Part shown: in pieces, positions 54,898-63,762 of the stretch
Layout: each line of letters begins with the position of its first letter
Position numbering within the stretch: position 1 is the first letter of the stretch
Source: [Muricauda] lutisoli (nom. illeg.)
Lineage (GTDB): Bacteria > Bacteroidota > Bacteroidia > Flavobacteriales > Flavobacteriaceae
DNA: 64,000 nt
Direction: 5' to 3'
NCBI RefSeq assembly: GCF_017313105.1
Contig: NZ_JAFLND010000002.1
Coordinates: 731,920 to 795,919 of the forward strand
The notes under the pieces: model-generated
Told to the model about the DNA's origin: nothing
Seen by the model: only the letters and a program-made list of their open reading frames with translations
Databases searched by the model: none
Position numbers and translations under genes: made by a program

Positions 54898-54926
54898 TTT
54901 GTTTACCTATCAAACCCCTATCTTTG
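54898..54926 (+). promoter_or_regulatory. Strong Bacteroidetes-type promoter of the TerB-DnaJ gene
   Basis: TTTG (54898-54901) and TATCTTTG (54919-54926) are separated by 17 bp, matching the Bacteroidetes -33/-7 consensus (TTTG, TAnnTTTG). The ATG lies at 54945. This is the clearest promoter in the window. Confidence 0.75.
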
Positions 54927-54944
54927 CGCTTTAATTTTTGAAGT

Positions 54945-55682
54945 ATGATCAAGTGGATAGCCGCTTTTATCGGTTATTTTTTATTTCGATTTCCCGGTGC
55001 GGTTTTAGGATTTATCGTCGGGACTTTTTTGGATAATTTCGGAGGCTCTGGCAAAAAATCGGGATCTGTATTCCAAGATTTTACAAAACAGACTGTTTCT
55101 CCGGCAGATTTTGAGTTGAACCTACTCTCGTTATGTTCCGTTATCATAAAGGCAGATGGGCAAGTAAATCAACGAGAGCTCGATTATGTGCGCCAGTATT
55201 TTTTGAGTACATACGGAAAAGAAAGGGCAAATGCTATTTTTAGAACGTTCAACGACGTTATAAAAAAGCGGGAGATATCCACACAGCGCATATGCAATTT
55301 TATGGTGCAACGTACCAGATATGAGGTGAGGTTGCAAATGCTTCACTTTTTGTTCGGTATAGCACAGTCCGATGGCCAGGTAAGCAAAGCTGAAGTTCAA
55401 AAATTAAGGGAGATTGCCGGGTATTTTCGAATAAATCAACACGATTTTGAAAGTATCATGGCCATGTTCATCAAGTCGGTGGACAATTCTTACAAGATTT
55501 TGGAAATAGAAAGGACAGCTACGGATGAAGAGGTAAAGAAGGCCTACCGAAAAATGGCCAAAAAATACCATCCCGATCGTGTGGTCACGGAAAATGAAGC
55601 GATCAGAAATGGGGCCGAGGAAAAATTCAAAGAAGTGCAAAAGGCCTATGAAACCATACAAAAGGAAAGGGGATTATCTTAA
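54945..55682 (+). CDS. TerB-domain/DnaJ-domain membrane protein (DjlA-like)
   Basis: A 245-residue protein. An N-terminal hydrophobic hairpin (WIAAFIGYFLFRFPGAVLG) is followed by a TerB/DjlA-type helical region (SLCSVIIKADGQVNQRELDY and later VRLQMLHFLFGIAQSDGQ). The C-terminal J domain (SYKILEIERTATDEEVKKA) carries the HPD motif in YHPDRV. It is probably a membrane-anchored Hsp70 co-chaperone. The next gene starts 9 bp downstream, which suggests one transcript. Confidence 0.92.
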   Translation: MIKWIAAFIGYFLFRFPGAVLGFIVGTFLDNFGGSGKKSGSVFQDFTKQTVSPADFELNLLSLCSVIIKADGQVNQRELDYVRQYFLSTYGKERANAIFRTFNDVIKKREISTQRICNFMVQRTRYEVRLQMLHFLFGIAQSDGQVSKAEVQKLREIAGYFRINQHDFESIMAMFIKSVDNSYKILEIERTATDEEVKKAYRKMAKKYHPDRVVTENEAIRNGAEEKFKEVQKAYETIQKERGLS

Positions 55683-55691
55683 CCAACAGTT

Positions 55692-56276
55692 ATGCAGGAG
55701 TTTTTATTTTATATCAAATTGGGCCTTGATCACGTTCTCGATTTTAGTGCTTATGACCATATTTTGTTCCTATCGGCCTTAACAGTTCCTTTTACATTTA
55801 GGAACTGGAAACGTGTATTGGTACTGGCCACTATTTTTACCGTAGCCCATTGCACCTCCTTGGCATTATCCGTTTACGAGGTAATTACCATGGATGTCGG
55901 TCTGATCGAGTTTTTGATCCCGGTCACCATTTTGCTCACTGCCCTTTTCAATTTCGCCTATGTGTACAAAGAGTCCTTGAACGTTGGTATTTTACTTCAT
56001 ATTTTGGCCACTGCTTTCTTTGGATTGATTCATGGTTTTGGTTTCTCCAACTATTTTAAGATGTTAATGGCCGAGGAAGAGGACAAAATTACCCCCTTAC
56101 TTGGTTTTGCAACCGGCATAGAGTTATCTCAAGTTACCATCATATTGATTGTTTTGGCTATTTCATACGTGATTTTGGAACTGTTCAAGGCAAAGCGCTG
56201 GATTTTTATTGCGATCGCATCAATTTTGATCATTGCCATTACAATACCCTTGCTGATTGCTACGTTCCCCTTGTAG
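55692..56276 (+). CDS. HupE/UreJ-family membrane protein
   Basis: A 194-residue integral membrane protein with about six hydrophobic helices. The N-terminus LGLDHVLDFSAYDHILFLSA and FTVAHCTSLALS carry the conserved Asp/His residues of the HupE/UreJ family, associated with nickel or cobalt transport. No hydrogenase or urease genes are in view, so the metal is uncertain. Confidence 0.88.
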   Translation: MQEFLFYIKLGLDHVLDFSAYDHILFLSALTVPFTFRNWKRVLVLATIFTVAHCTSLALSVYEVITMDVGLIEFLIPVTILLTALFNFAYVYKESLNVGILLHILATAFFGLIHGFGFSNYFKMLMAEEEDKITPLLGFATGIELSQVTIILIVLAISYVILELFKAKRWIFIAIASILIIAITIPLLIATFPL

Positions 56277-56304
56277 GAACTACGTTAAATTTTATCGAAT
56301 AAGG

Positions 56305-56335
56305 TTGTAAGGGTCTTTCAAAGCAGGTATATTTA
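56305..56335 (+). promoter_or_regulatory. Possible promoter of the dCMP deaminase gene
   Basis: TTG (56305-56307) and TATATTTA (56328-56335) are 20 bp apart. The -7 box matches TAnnTTTG in 7 of 8 positions. The ATG is at 56361. Confidence 0.35.
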
Positions 56336-56360
56336 ATTAATTATCAGCGTTTTTGGATAA

Positions 56361-56798
56361 ATGAAGGCGAGCAAACAAGAAAAATACGACAAAGCTTACT
56401 TGCGAATGGCCCAAGAATGGGGCAAACTATCTTATTGTAAAAGAAAACAAGTTGGTGCCATTATTGTAAAAGATAGAATGATCATATCCGATGGGTATAA
56501 CGGAACTCCCACGGGATTTGAGAATATTTGTGAGGATGATGAGGGATTTACCAAATGGTATGTGCTCCATGCCGAGGCGAATGCCATTCTTAAGGTTGCT
56601 TCGTCCACACAATCTTGTGAAGGGGCTACATTGTACATTACATTATCTCCATGTAGGGAATGTAGCAAGCTTGTGCACCAAGCTGGCATAAAACGTGTGG
56701 TATACCTGAATGCGTACAAAGATGACTCTGGATTAAAATTTCTGGAAAGGGCAGGAGTAGAGATCGTGCATTTGCCCATTTTGGAAGAAATGGTTTAA
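56361..56798 (+). CDS. dCMP/cytidine deaminase family protein
   Basis: A zinc-dependent deaminase of 145 residues, probably deoxycytidylate deaminase (dCMP to dUMP for thymidylate synthesis). The catalytic motif is HAEANAI and the zinc cysteines are in SPCRECSK. An N-terminal GxxIVKD-like segment (VGAIIVKDRMIISDGYNGTP) fits the ComEB/dCMP deaminase subgroup. It is followed after 15 bp by the S41 peptidase gene. Confidence 0.93.
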   Translation: MKASKQEKYDKAYLRMAQEWGKLSYCKRKQVGAIIVKDRMIISDGYNGTPTGFENICEDDEGFTKWYVLHAEANAILKVASSTQSCEGATLYITLSPCRECSKLVHQAGIKRVVYLNAYKDDSGLKFLERAGVEIVHLPILEEMV

Positions 56799-56813
56799 CA
56801 CCATAATTGCTAT

Positions 56814-58442
56814 ATGAAAAAGATCAAAGGATATATTTGGCCAACACTTCTTGCTTTAGCGGTGGCACTCGGTATTTTTATTGGAGGCAAGCTCCATTTT
56901 AACGACTCACCTGAAAAGCTTTTTTCCACCAATTCCAAAAAAGACAAACTCAATCGGCTTATAGACTATATCGACTACGAATACGTGGATGATGTGGATA
57001 CCGATAGCATTGTTGATGTCACCGTAAACAATATTCTTGGCAAACTCGATCCGCACTCCGTTTATATTCCCAAAGATGAAATGAAGGATGTAGCCGAAAG
57101 TATGAAAGGTGACTTTGCAGGTATAGGGGTGAGCTTTTATATGTACAGGGACACCATTACGGTTATCAGAACCATCAAAAACGGGCCAAGTTATATTAGC
57201 GGGATAAAACCTGGTGACCGAATTTTAATGGCGGACAGGGACACCCTGTTCGGGAGAAGAATTTCCAACGATGATGTTGTCTCTACCCTTAAAGGTAAAA
57301 TAGGTACCAAGGTAAATCTAAAGGTGTATAGAAAAACCGAGGATAAATTGATGGATATCCCCGTGGTTCGAGACCGGGTCCCGATCAGGAGCGTGGATGC
57401 TTATTATATGCTTACCAAGGATATAGGATACATCAAAATAAACAGATTTGCAGAGTCTACTTTTGATGAGTTCAAGGATGCCCTTAGAAAATTAAAGCTA
57501 CGGGGCGCGAAAAAGCTAACACTTGATCTTAGGGATAACCCAGGCGGCTATTTGGGAATTGCTGAAAAATTGGCCGATGAATTTTTGGGCGAGGACAAGT
57601 TGATTCTTTTTACCAAGAACAAAAAAGGAAGGATAAAAAAAGCATACGCAACCAAAAAAGGCGATTTTGAGGATAAGCCGGTATATGTGTTGATCAACGA
57701 ACGTTCTGCTTCGGCCAGTGAAATTATTGCCGGAGCCTTACAGGATAACGATATAGGGACCATTGTGGGCAGACGTTCCTTTGGAAAGGGATTGGTGCAA
57801 CGGGAAATGGATTTGGGAGACGGTTCCGCCGTAAGGTTGACAGTGTCCAGATACTATACCCCTACTGGTCGATCTATTCAAAAATCGTATAAGGACGGCA
57901 ACCATGATTATTACAAAAAATTCATGGAACGCTATTCCAGCGGCGAGCTTACATCTGCGGATAGTATAAAAGTGGCGGACTCCTTAAGGTTCGTAACGCC
58001 TAAAGGCAAAGTGGTATATGGCGGTGGCGGTATTATTCCCGATGTTTTTGTTCCAATTGGAAGCAACCAGGAAGAGGCCATAGAAAGTATGGAGGATACC
58101 TATCAGTTTTTTGCGAGATTTGTTTTTGAACACTTGGAAGAAGATAGAACCTTATACGACGATTACACACAAAACCAATTTTTGGATGAATTTAGTGTGG
58201 ATGATATTCTCTTCGACAATTTCATTCAGTTTGTACTGGATAGAAAGATAAAATTGGATTTCTATGCCTACGAGGATAAAATAAAAGCATACTTAAAGGC
58301 CAATATCGCCGAGCAATTGTTTTCGCCCAATATTTCTGCACAAATCAAGGGAGATTTTGACTCCATGCTTAAAAAGGTGAAAGCATTGGACAAAGCGGAT
58401 ATAGATCAATCCCAAATAGGCGCTGTAGAAATTAAACCTTGA
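56814..58442 (+). CDS. S41 family C-terminal processing peptidase
   Basis: A 542-residue Ctp-like protease, anchored by one N-terminal membrane segment (YIWPTLLALAVALGIFIGG). A PDZ domain (about residues 90-200) precedes the S41 domain with the catalytic Ser in RSASASEIIAGALQDND and Lys in FGKGLVQ. It is probably periplasmic and trims C-termini of exported proteins. Its stop is one base from the end of the convergent small membrane gene. Confidence 0.94.
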   Translation: MKKIKGYIWPTLLALAVALGIFIGGKLHFNDSPEKLFSTNSKKDKLNRLIDYIDYEYVDDVDTDSIVDVTVNNILGKLDPHSVYIPKDEMKDVAESMKGDFAGIGVSFYMYRDTITVIRTIKNGPSYISGIKPGDRILMADRDTLFGRRISNDDVVSTLKGKIGTKVNLKVYRKTEDKLMDIPVVRDRVPIRSVDAYYMLTKDIGYIKINRFAESTFDEFKDALRKLKLRGAKKLTLDLRDNPGGYLGIAEKLADEFLGEDKLILFTKNKKGRIKKAYATKKGDFEDKPVYVLINERSASASEIIAGALQDNDIGTIVGRRSFGKGLVQREMDLGDGSAVRLTVSRYYTPTGRSIQKSYKDGNHDYYKKFMERYSSGELTSADSIKVADSLRFVTPKGKVVYGGGGIIPDVFVPIGSNQEEAIESMEDTYQFFARFVFEHLEEDRTLYDDYTQNQFLDEFSVDDILFDNFIQFVLDRKIKLDFYAYEDKIKAYLKANIAEQLFSPNISAQIKGDFDSMLKKVKALDKADIDQSQIGAVEIKP

Positions 58443-58443
58443 T

Positions 58444-58644
58444 TTATTTCTTCAGTTTTTTGTCGATTTTTTTGGAAGTCATAAAAATCAATGTCAACAC
58501 AATGGCACATAAGGAGGCCAAAATACCGATCAAGGCAATAGTGCTGTCACCTTGGATTGGATTTTCAAAATCTACCAATGTCACGTTGTAAGCAATAAGT
58601 GCCAACGCAAGAATAATTAAAACTATAGCAAAGGTCTTGTTCAT
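58444..58644 (-). CDS. Small two-TM membrane protein of unknown function
   Basis: A 66-residue protein with two hydrophobic helices (FAIVLIILALALIAYNV and IALIGILASLCAIVLTLIF) and a lysine-rich C-terminus. No family is recognised. It is 9 bp downstream of the marC-like gene, so it is probably translated from that transcript. Confidence 0.7.
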   Translation of the reverse strand: MNKTFAIVLIILALALIAYNVTLVDFENPIQGDSTIALIGILASLCAIVLTLIFMTSKKIDKKLKK

Positions 58645-58653
58645 ATCTATGTG

Positions 58654-59238
58654 TTAAGCGGCGTGAGACAGTAGCTCATTTATATTGGTGGCAAATAGTT
58701 TTACGGCGATTGCCATAAGGATAACACCAAACACTTTTCGTATAATATTGAGTCCATTTTTTCCCAAAATCCGCTCAATTCGAGCACTGGATTTTAGTAC
58801 GATGTACACAAAGATAACGTTTATAATTATGGCCACTATAATGTTCTCCACGTGATATTCTGCCCTAAGGGACAAAATAGAGGTCAAGGTACCTGCACCG
58901 GCAATCAGTGGAAATGCAATGGGAACGATAGAGGCGGTTTCCGGTTCATCATCCCTGTAAAGTGATATGCCCAAAATCATTTCAATGGCCAGAAAAAATA
59001 TGATGAAAGCACCAGCAACAGCAAACGAATTTACATCGATCCCTATTAAAGAAAGAATGCTTTCCCCAACAAATAAAAAGGCAATCATAATCGCAGTGGC
59101 CACAATTGAGGCCTTTTCAGATTGCACATGACCAACCTTGTTGCGCAGCGATAGAATAATAGGGATACTTCCCAAAATATCTATTACGGCAAACAATATC
59201 ATTCCAGCGGTCGCTATTTCTTTAAAGTTAAAATTCAT
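58654..59238 (-). CDS. MarC-family membrane protein
   Basis: A 194-residue integral membrane protein of the MarC (UPF0056) family with about six helices. The N-terminal DILGSIPIILSLR and the central PIAFPLIAGAGTLTSIL are family hallmarks. The transported compound is unknown. A TAAATTTG -7-like box (complement of 59259-59266) lies just upstream. Confidence 0.93.
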   Translation of the reverse strand: MNFNFKEIATAGMILFAVIDILGSIPIILSLRNKVGHVQSEKASIVATAIMIAFLFVGESILSLIGIDVNSFAVAGAFIIFFLAIEMILGISLYRDDEPETASIVPIAFPLIAGAGTLTSILSLRAEYHVENIIVAIIINVIFVYIVLKSSARIERILGKNGLNIIRKVFGVILMAIAVKLFATNINELLSHAA

Positions 59239-59330
59239 ACCCTTATTTTTTCGGACGGCAAATTTACGTGTAAAAAATACTTTTGGACCATATAGTATGT
59301 TTAGAAATCATCAATTTTTTGGTTTTGAAT

Positions 59331-59338
59331 TACCTTTG
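59331..59338 (+). promoter_or_regulatory. Candidate -7 box of the DUF3109 gene
   Basis: TACCTTTG matches TAnnTTTG and lies 19 bp before the ATG at 59358. No -33 element is clear. Confidence 0.4.
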
Positions 59339-59357
59339 CCAAAAAGTTGAGGTCTGT

Positions 59358-59930
59358 ATGTTTCAAATAGGGAAAACCATTGTATCCGAAGAAATATTGG
59401 AAAACGATTTTGTATGCAATTTAAATGCTTGTAAGGGAGCTTGTTGTGTAGGAGGGGAGTACGGAGCACCATTGGAGGATTCGGAAACCGATAAGCTTGT
59501 CAACATCTATCAAGATGTGAAACCTTTTTTGCGCCCCGAAGGAATAGCAGCCATCGAGGAGCATGGAGTATTCGTTAAAGGAGAAGATGGTGAGTGGGAA
59601 ACCCCTTTGGTGAACAACAATGAATGTGCTTATGTGATTTTTTCGGATGATGGGATAGCCAAGTGCGGACTGGAGGCGGCCTACGAGGCAGGTGCCACCA
59701 AATGGAAAAAGCCAATTTCTTGCTATTTGTATCCGGTTAGAACCAGGGAATACTCCGAATTTACAGCGGTAAACTATCATAAATGGGAGATTTGTGACCC
59801 GGCTTGTGCCTTGGGCGAGGAATTGAAGGTCCCTATTTACAAGTTTGTAAAAGAGGCCTTGATCAAAAAGTTTGGAAAGTCTTGGTACCAGGAACTGGAA
59901 GAAGTAGCAGCGGAGAATACTAAATCGTAG
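59358..59930 (+). CDS. DUF3109 family cysteine-rich protein
   Basis: A 190-residue protein of the DUF3109 family (related to the YkgJ cysteine-cluster proteins), starting at ATG 59358. Conserved cysteines lie in FVCNLNACKGACCVGGEYG, KCGLEA, SCYLYP and CDPACALG, a pattern that suggests a metal or Fe-S site. Function unknown. Its stop overlaps the end of the convergent TPR kinase by 11 bp. Confidence 0.88.
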   Translation: MFQIGKTIVSEEILENDFVCNLNACKGACCVGGEYGAPLEDSETDKLVNIYQDVKPFLRPEGIAAIEEHGVFVKGEDGEWETPLVNNNECAYVIFSDDGIAKCGLEAAYEAGATKWKKPISCYLYPVRTREYSEFTAVNYHKWEICDPACALGEELKVPIYKFVKEALIKKFGKSWYQELEEVAAENTKS

Positions 59931-61845
59931 GGATATCTAAAACCACTTTGGTACCAATGGGATTGCCTTTGGTGTCAAAAAGATCCAAAATATCCACATC
60001 AAATTTATTTTGGTAATCCTTGGCAAAATTGGCCAGTCGCTCCTTGGTAATTCGAATGCCCAATGACTTTCTTTTGAGAACCCTGTTTTCTTTGTTGACC
60101 TCTGCCATGGTTCTCCCTACACCATTGTCCACAATTTCAATGCTCACGTGGCCCTTATCCTTGTTCCTTACATTGATCTGGATTTTCTTGTCACCTTCTT
60201 TTGGCGAGAGTCCGTGCCAAAGGGAGTTTTCCAAAAATGGCTGTAATGTTAGCGAAGGAATTTTGATATTGTCTATATTGATATCCTTGTCTACCTGTAT
60301 TTTAAATTCTATTTCGTTGGAGAATCGTATGTTTTCGATATTCATATAGAGTTCCATGGTTCCCAGTTCCTCGGATAAGGGAATTTCTTTTTGCGAAGAG
60401 GCCTCCAGGATTTTTCGTACCAACTTGGAAAACTTGTTTAGATAATGCACTGCATTTTTTTGCTCATTATTTATAATGTACAGCTTTATGGAGTTTAACG
60501 AATTGAACAAAAAGTGCGGGTTCATTTGGCTTCGGAGCATCTTTTGTTCCAAGGTAAGGACCCTCTTTTCGTTTTTGTTCTGGTATTGACGATAAAGTAT
60601 ATAAAGTATGGAGGATATCAGCCCGACGATCAATGCACTCACCAATAGGGTTGTCTGTTGCTTCTTTAACCTCAAGCGAACAATCTCATTTTCTTTGGCG
60701 AGGACAGCAATTTGGTTGTTCTTCTTGTCGTTCTCGTACTTAATTATGATATCGTTCATGTACCGAAGGTTGGTAGCGCTGGAAATCTCCTTGTCGTATT
60801 CATCCGCCTTTTTGTAAAACTCATAGGCCTGCTTATAATCTCCCTTTATATTTTCAAGGTCCGACATTTTTTCATAGGCATACAAAATGTTACTTGGGAT
60901 ATTTCGCGTTTGGGCCATTTGCAATCCCTCTTGAATAAAGTTCTCTGCCTCTTTATAATTGCCCAATTTTGTATGTGCCCATCCTGTGTTGATATAAACA
61001 ACAGAGGTTATGGAATAGTCACCGATTCTTTTGGATTCCTCAACAAGCGGTTCTAGCAGTACCAATGCCAGGTATGGCATATCTTGTTTTAGGTATATCT
61101 GGGCGAGGCTGTTCTTACAGATTACCCGACCGATGTTCGAATTTATTTCTTCGTTGTATGCCAGTGATTTCCGGTAGTTTTCAAGGGCACCTTCCAAGTC
61201 GCCCTTTTCTTCCAAACAATGTCCAATATTTTGATGGTTGATGGCCAGGCCAAGTTTGTTTCCAAGTTCCTCTTCAAGTTTTAATGCTCTTTCAAACTGT
61301 AAGATGGCCAAATCATATTGTTCCAAAGCTTGATACAGGTTCCCGATGCCGTTCAAAGCTACATTGATGCTTCTTTTGATATGGTTTGAAGGATTTTCGA
61401 CTTGCTCGGCCAGTTCCAATGCTTTTTGATTGTAGTCCAAAGCTGTTTTGATCGCATCTGTGCGCCTGTACACAACGCCAAGCATATTTAGACTAAGAAC
61501 CCTGAATTCGGTGTTATTGGCCTCCTGGGAAGCAGCGAGGGCCTGTTCGTGAAGTTCCACGGCTTTTTCATATTGGGAAATGTTCCTATAATTCATTCCC
61601 AAATGGTTCAGCGCATATGCCTCACCCTCCAAATAATTGCTCTCCCTACTTAAATTGGCAAAATACCTTAATAGCGTGGTGTCTCTTTTTTCGGGATAAA
61701 GTTCTTTATCCAGTGATTCGTAGGTTTTAGGTCGCAACTGAACAAGTGTTTCAACTTTTTCCTGAAATTCTCTAGGGATGTCTTGCGCCCTTAACGAACC
61801 AAAAAGGGAGAACAACAACAGAGCGAGCAGCGCAATTGTTCGCAT
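59920..61845 (-). CDS. TPR-containing LytS-type sensor kinase
   Basis: A 641-residue protein starting at ATG 61845, whose signal peptide ends FGSLRAQ. A GTG at 61887 is in frame but less likely. About seven tetratricopeptide repeats fill residues ~60-360. One membrane helix (TTLLVSALIVGLISSILYI) precedes the His_kinase domain, with the histidine in MNPHFLFNSLNSIKLYI, and an ATPase domain (DNGVGR). The periplasmic TPR domain probably senses a ligand or partner and signals to the LytTR regulator encoded just upstream. Confidence 0.92.
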   Translation of the reverse strand: MRTIALLALLLFSLFGSLRAQDIPREFQEKVETLVQLRPKTYESLDKELYPEKRDTTLLRYFANLSRESNYLEGEAYALNHLGMNYRNISQYEKAVELHEQALAASQEANNTEFRVLSLNMLGVVYRRTDAIKTALDYNQKALELAEQVENPSNHIKRSINVALNGIGNLYQALEQYDLAILQFERALKLEEELGNKLGLAINHQNIGHCLEEKGDLEGALENYRKSLAYNEEINSNIGRVICKNSLAQIYLKQDMPYLALVLLEPLVEESKRIGDYSITSVVYINTGWAHTKLGNYKEAENFIQEGLQMAQTRNIPSNILYAYEKMSDLENIKGDYKQAYEFYKKADEYDKEISSATNLRYMNDIIIKYENDKKNNQIAVLAKENEIVRLRLKKQQTTLLVSALIVGLISSILYILYRQYQNKNEKRVLTLEQKMLRSQMNPHFLFNSLNSIKLYIINNEQKNAVHYLNKFSKLVRKILEASSQKEIPLSEELGTMELYMNIENIRFSNEIEFKIQVDKDINIDNIKIPSLTLQPFLENSLWHGLSPKEGDKKIQINVRNKDKGHVSIEIVDNGVGRTMAEVNKENRVLKRKSLGIRITKERLANFAKDYQNKFDVDILDLFDTKGNPIGTKVVLDIPTI

Positions 61846-61902
61846 TCGAGGTAGGCTTTCGATTTGTTGGAACTTTGTTATAGGCACTGGAACATTATGG
61901 AT

Positions 61903-62637
61903 TTAAAGCATATCCAAAAAATCGGATTTTTTTTGCCGGGAAACAGGAATTTTATGATTGGATTCCAAAACCACATAACCGTCGGTTTTTAGGAATTCCT
62001 TTATTTTGTTGAGATTGATGATGTAAGAATTGTGTATTCTAAAGAAGCTGCTCTCGGGCAAAAGTGCATTTACCTCCTTTAGTTTTTTAGTAAGAAGTAT
62101 TTTTTGACCATCGGAAAGGAAGATCGTACTGTAATTACCATCGGATTCCGCAAACAGGATATCGTCACTATTCAAGAAAACCAACTTTCCGTCTGTGTTG
62201 ATGGTGATTTTTTTGCTTTGGGATTCTGCATTAAAATTCAAGAGAATCTTTTCCAATCGCCCTACGGTAAGGTTTTTGGCGTTGTACCTTTTTATTTTGG
62301 CAATTGTTTCTTCGAGGTCATCCGTATCAATTGGCTTTAAAAGGTAGTCGATCGCCTCATTTTTTAATGCTTGTAGTGCATACTGGTTATAGGCGGTGGT
62401 AATTACGACGGGGAAATCCTTGTTCTTAAGGTTTTTAATGAACTGGAACCCATCCATAGCTGGCATCTCTATATCCAAAAACAAACAATCTGGGGTGTTT
62501 TGCTCAAGATAGTTCAAGGCTTCGCCCGCATCGGTAAACGATGCAACGATATCCACTTCATCACTCAAATTGGTAAGTTCCCAACTTAAGCTTTGAAGTG
62601 CTTTTATTTCGTCGTCAACTATTACTGCTTCTAGCAT
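61903..62637 (-). CDS. LytTR-family response regulator
   Basis: A 244-residue regulator with an N-terminal receiver domain (phosphoacceptor Asp55 in CLFLDIEMPAMDG; Lys in DYLLKPID) and a C-terminal LytTR DNA-binding domain (residues ~140-244, with FFRIHNSYIINL). It is the first gene of a two-gene operon with the TPR-LytS kinase. A TAAATTTG box on the minus strand (complement of 62657-62664) fits a promoter. Confidence 0.94.
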   Translation of the reverse strand: MLEAVIVDDEIKALQSLSWELTNLSDEVDIVASFTDAGEALNYLEQNTPDCLFLDIEMPAMDGFQFIKNLKNKDFPVVITTAYNQYALQALKNEAIDYLLKPIDTDDLEETIAKIKRYNAKNLTVGRLEKILLNFNAESQSKKITINTDGKLVFLNSDDILFAESDGNYSTIFLSDGQKILLTKKLKEVNALLPESSFFRIHNSYIINLNKIKEFLKTDGYVVLESNHKIPVSRQKKSDFLDML

Positions 62638-62928
62638 AATATAGAATAGGTAATATCAAATTTAGGATTATTCTTTACATAGTAATAAAATTATGTGTTA
62701 ATGGATATTTAGCACGTATAACTGGTACAAAAAATTAAACCAAGTGAAAAAGCCGTTCATTTTCAGAGTTTAAGCTTATTATTCTTGGAAAACACAAGCA
62801 TTTTCTAAAAAACCAAACACCAACTATACACAAAAAGGAACAATTCATACATAGACTCCATAAGAGCGGTTTTTTGTTGTCTATATTCGAACGTCCATAT
62901 TTAAAGGACGATTTGAAATAATCTGATT
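62638..62928. other. AT-rich gap, only candidate promoter elements
   Basis: The gap holds the minus-strand TAAATTTG box of the LytTR gene and AT-rich sequence. I see no gene in it. Confidence 0.5.
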
Positions 62929-63048
62929 ATGAAAAAATGTGCGGTGTTGTTTCTGATTTTAGTAGTGGCATTGATCTTTGCGGCTATTTCAGAAAAGAAC
63001 GATGCGGAATTAGTTTCGGATTTGAACGAGGTTGCTGCCCGAAAATAA
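62929..63048 (+). CDS. 39-residue exported-type peptide
   Basis: An ATG-started frame of 39 codons with a charged start and a hydrophobic core (MKKCAVLFLILVVALIFA), then a polar tail (ISEKNDAELVSDLNEVAARK). The architecture is that of a small secreted or membrane peptide. The ending loosely resembles the NVEALA-type peptides of Bacteroidetes, but the match is weak. It is not covered by any other gene, and the region around it is sparse. Confidence 0.45.
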   Translation: MKKCAVLFLILVVALIFAAISEKNDAELVSDLNEVAARK

Positions 63049-63645
63049 TCTTGTAGCCAACCCAAACGTTGTATTTGCTCTTAGAAATTTTGTATTACCA
63101 AATAATGGTACGGCCACAGCAACCAATCTTTTGATTGTATTAACCGCTTGCACGATTAAATCTTCGGTTGGGTCAAATCCATTTGATTTTAGGTTTCGGG
63201 GGAACTACCTAAAGCAAAAAAGGATTTATCAAGGCCATAATTGAAGAGGCCGTACTCTTTGGTAATATTTGGCCAATGGCCAGTTCATCATAAAAGAAAG
63301 ACCAAGTAAGTATATTGTGATACTTCTTGGTCTTTTTCATTTATCCCAAATATTTACATACTTGCCTTATAAATGTCTTCGATCCTAGATTTCAACATTT
63401 TATGTTAAAAACTTTACGCTGATTTCAGAGAATCAAACTTTAAAATTTGACTGCATTTTTAAATATTTGCCTAGCTAACGTTTGGATTGAGATTTTTAGG
63501 ATTCTACCTGCCCGATCTGTAAAAAGCTGAAGCAATTTTTTCAAAAGAATAGAAAAGATAGCTGTACATCATTAAGTTGTTGCTTAGTGTGCGCAGTTCA
63601 ATTTGTGCTGAAAATTCAGTACGTGTGATAGTGTTTATTGATTTA
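63049..63645. other. Non-coding region with a hairpin
   Basis: Apart from a strong hairpin at 63297-63337 I see no convincing gene. A 70-codon frame from 63032 overlaps the peptide gene and has no protein-like signature. A Cys-rich frame near 63515 has a stop just upstream and no start. Confidence 0.5.
63297..63337 (+). terminator. Terminator-like hairpin
   Basis: AAAGACCAAG (63297-63306) pairs perfectly with CTTGGTCTTT (63326-63335), with an inner AAGTAT/ATACTT stem around ATTGTG, and ends in a T tract. It would end a transcript from the 39-residue peptide gene. Confidence 0.75.
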
Positions 63646-63690
63646 ATACCTCGGAGAAGTTCACCCCACTTTGGAACATTCCGAGGTATT
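63646..63690 (+). terminator. Perfect 10-bp hairpin with T tract
   Basis: ATACCTCGGA (63646-63655) pairs perfectly with TCCGAGGTAT (63680-63689) and runs into T. The loop is 24 bases. No gene lies immediately upstream on the plus strand, so an unannotated transcript may end here. Confidence 0.6.
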
Positions 63691-63710
63691 TTTATAAAGT
63701 TAAGGACATA

Positions 63711-63736
63711 AAAAAACCTCCAGAACTGGAGGTTTT
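63711..63736. terminator. Bidirectional terminator before the last gene
   Basis: AACCTCCAG (63715-63723) and CTGGAGGTT (63726-63734) form a perfect 9-bp stem around two A. A tract on the left and T tract on the right let it end leftward transcripts from the gene at 63763 as well as rightward ones. Confidence 0.8.
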
Positions 63737-63762
63737 TATTTTTAGTTGTGCAAAGACAATAT

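Noticed and set aside
63032..63244. 70-codon frame overlapping the end of the 39-residue peptide gene
   Set aside because: TTG start, no recognisable motif, and it overlaps the better-supported peptide frame.
63515..63630. Cys-rich reading frame with CPIC and CC-x2-C spacing
   Set aside because: A stop codon lies just upstream and there is no start codon, so it is probably chance in AT-rich sequence.
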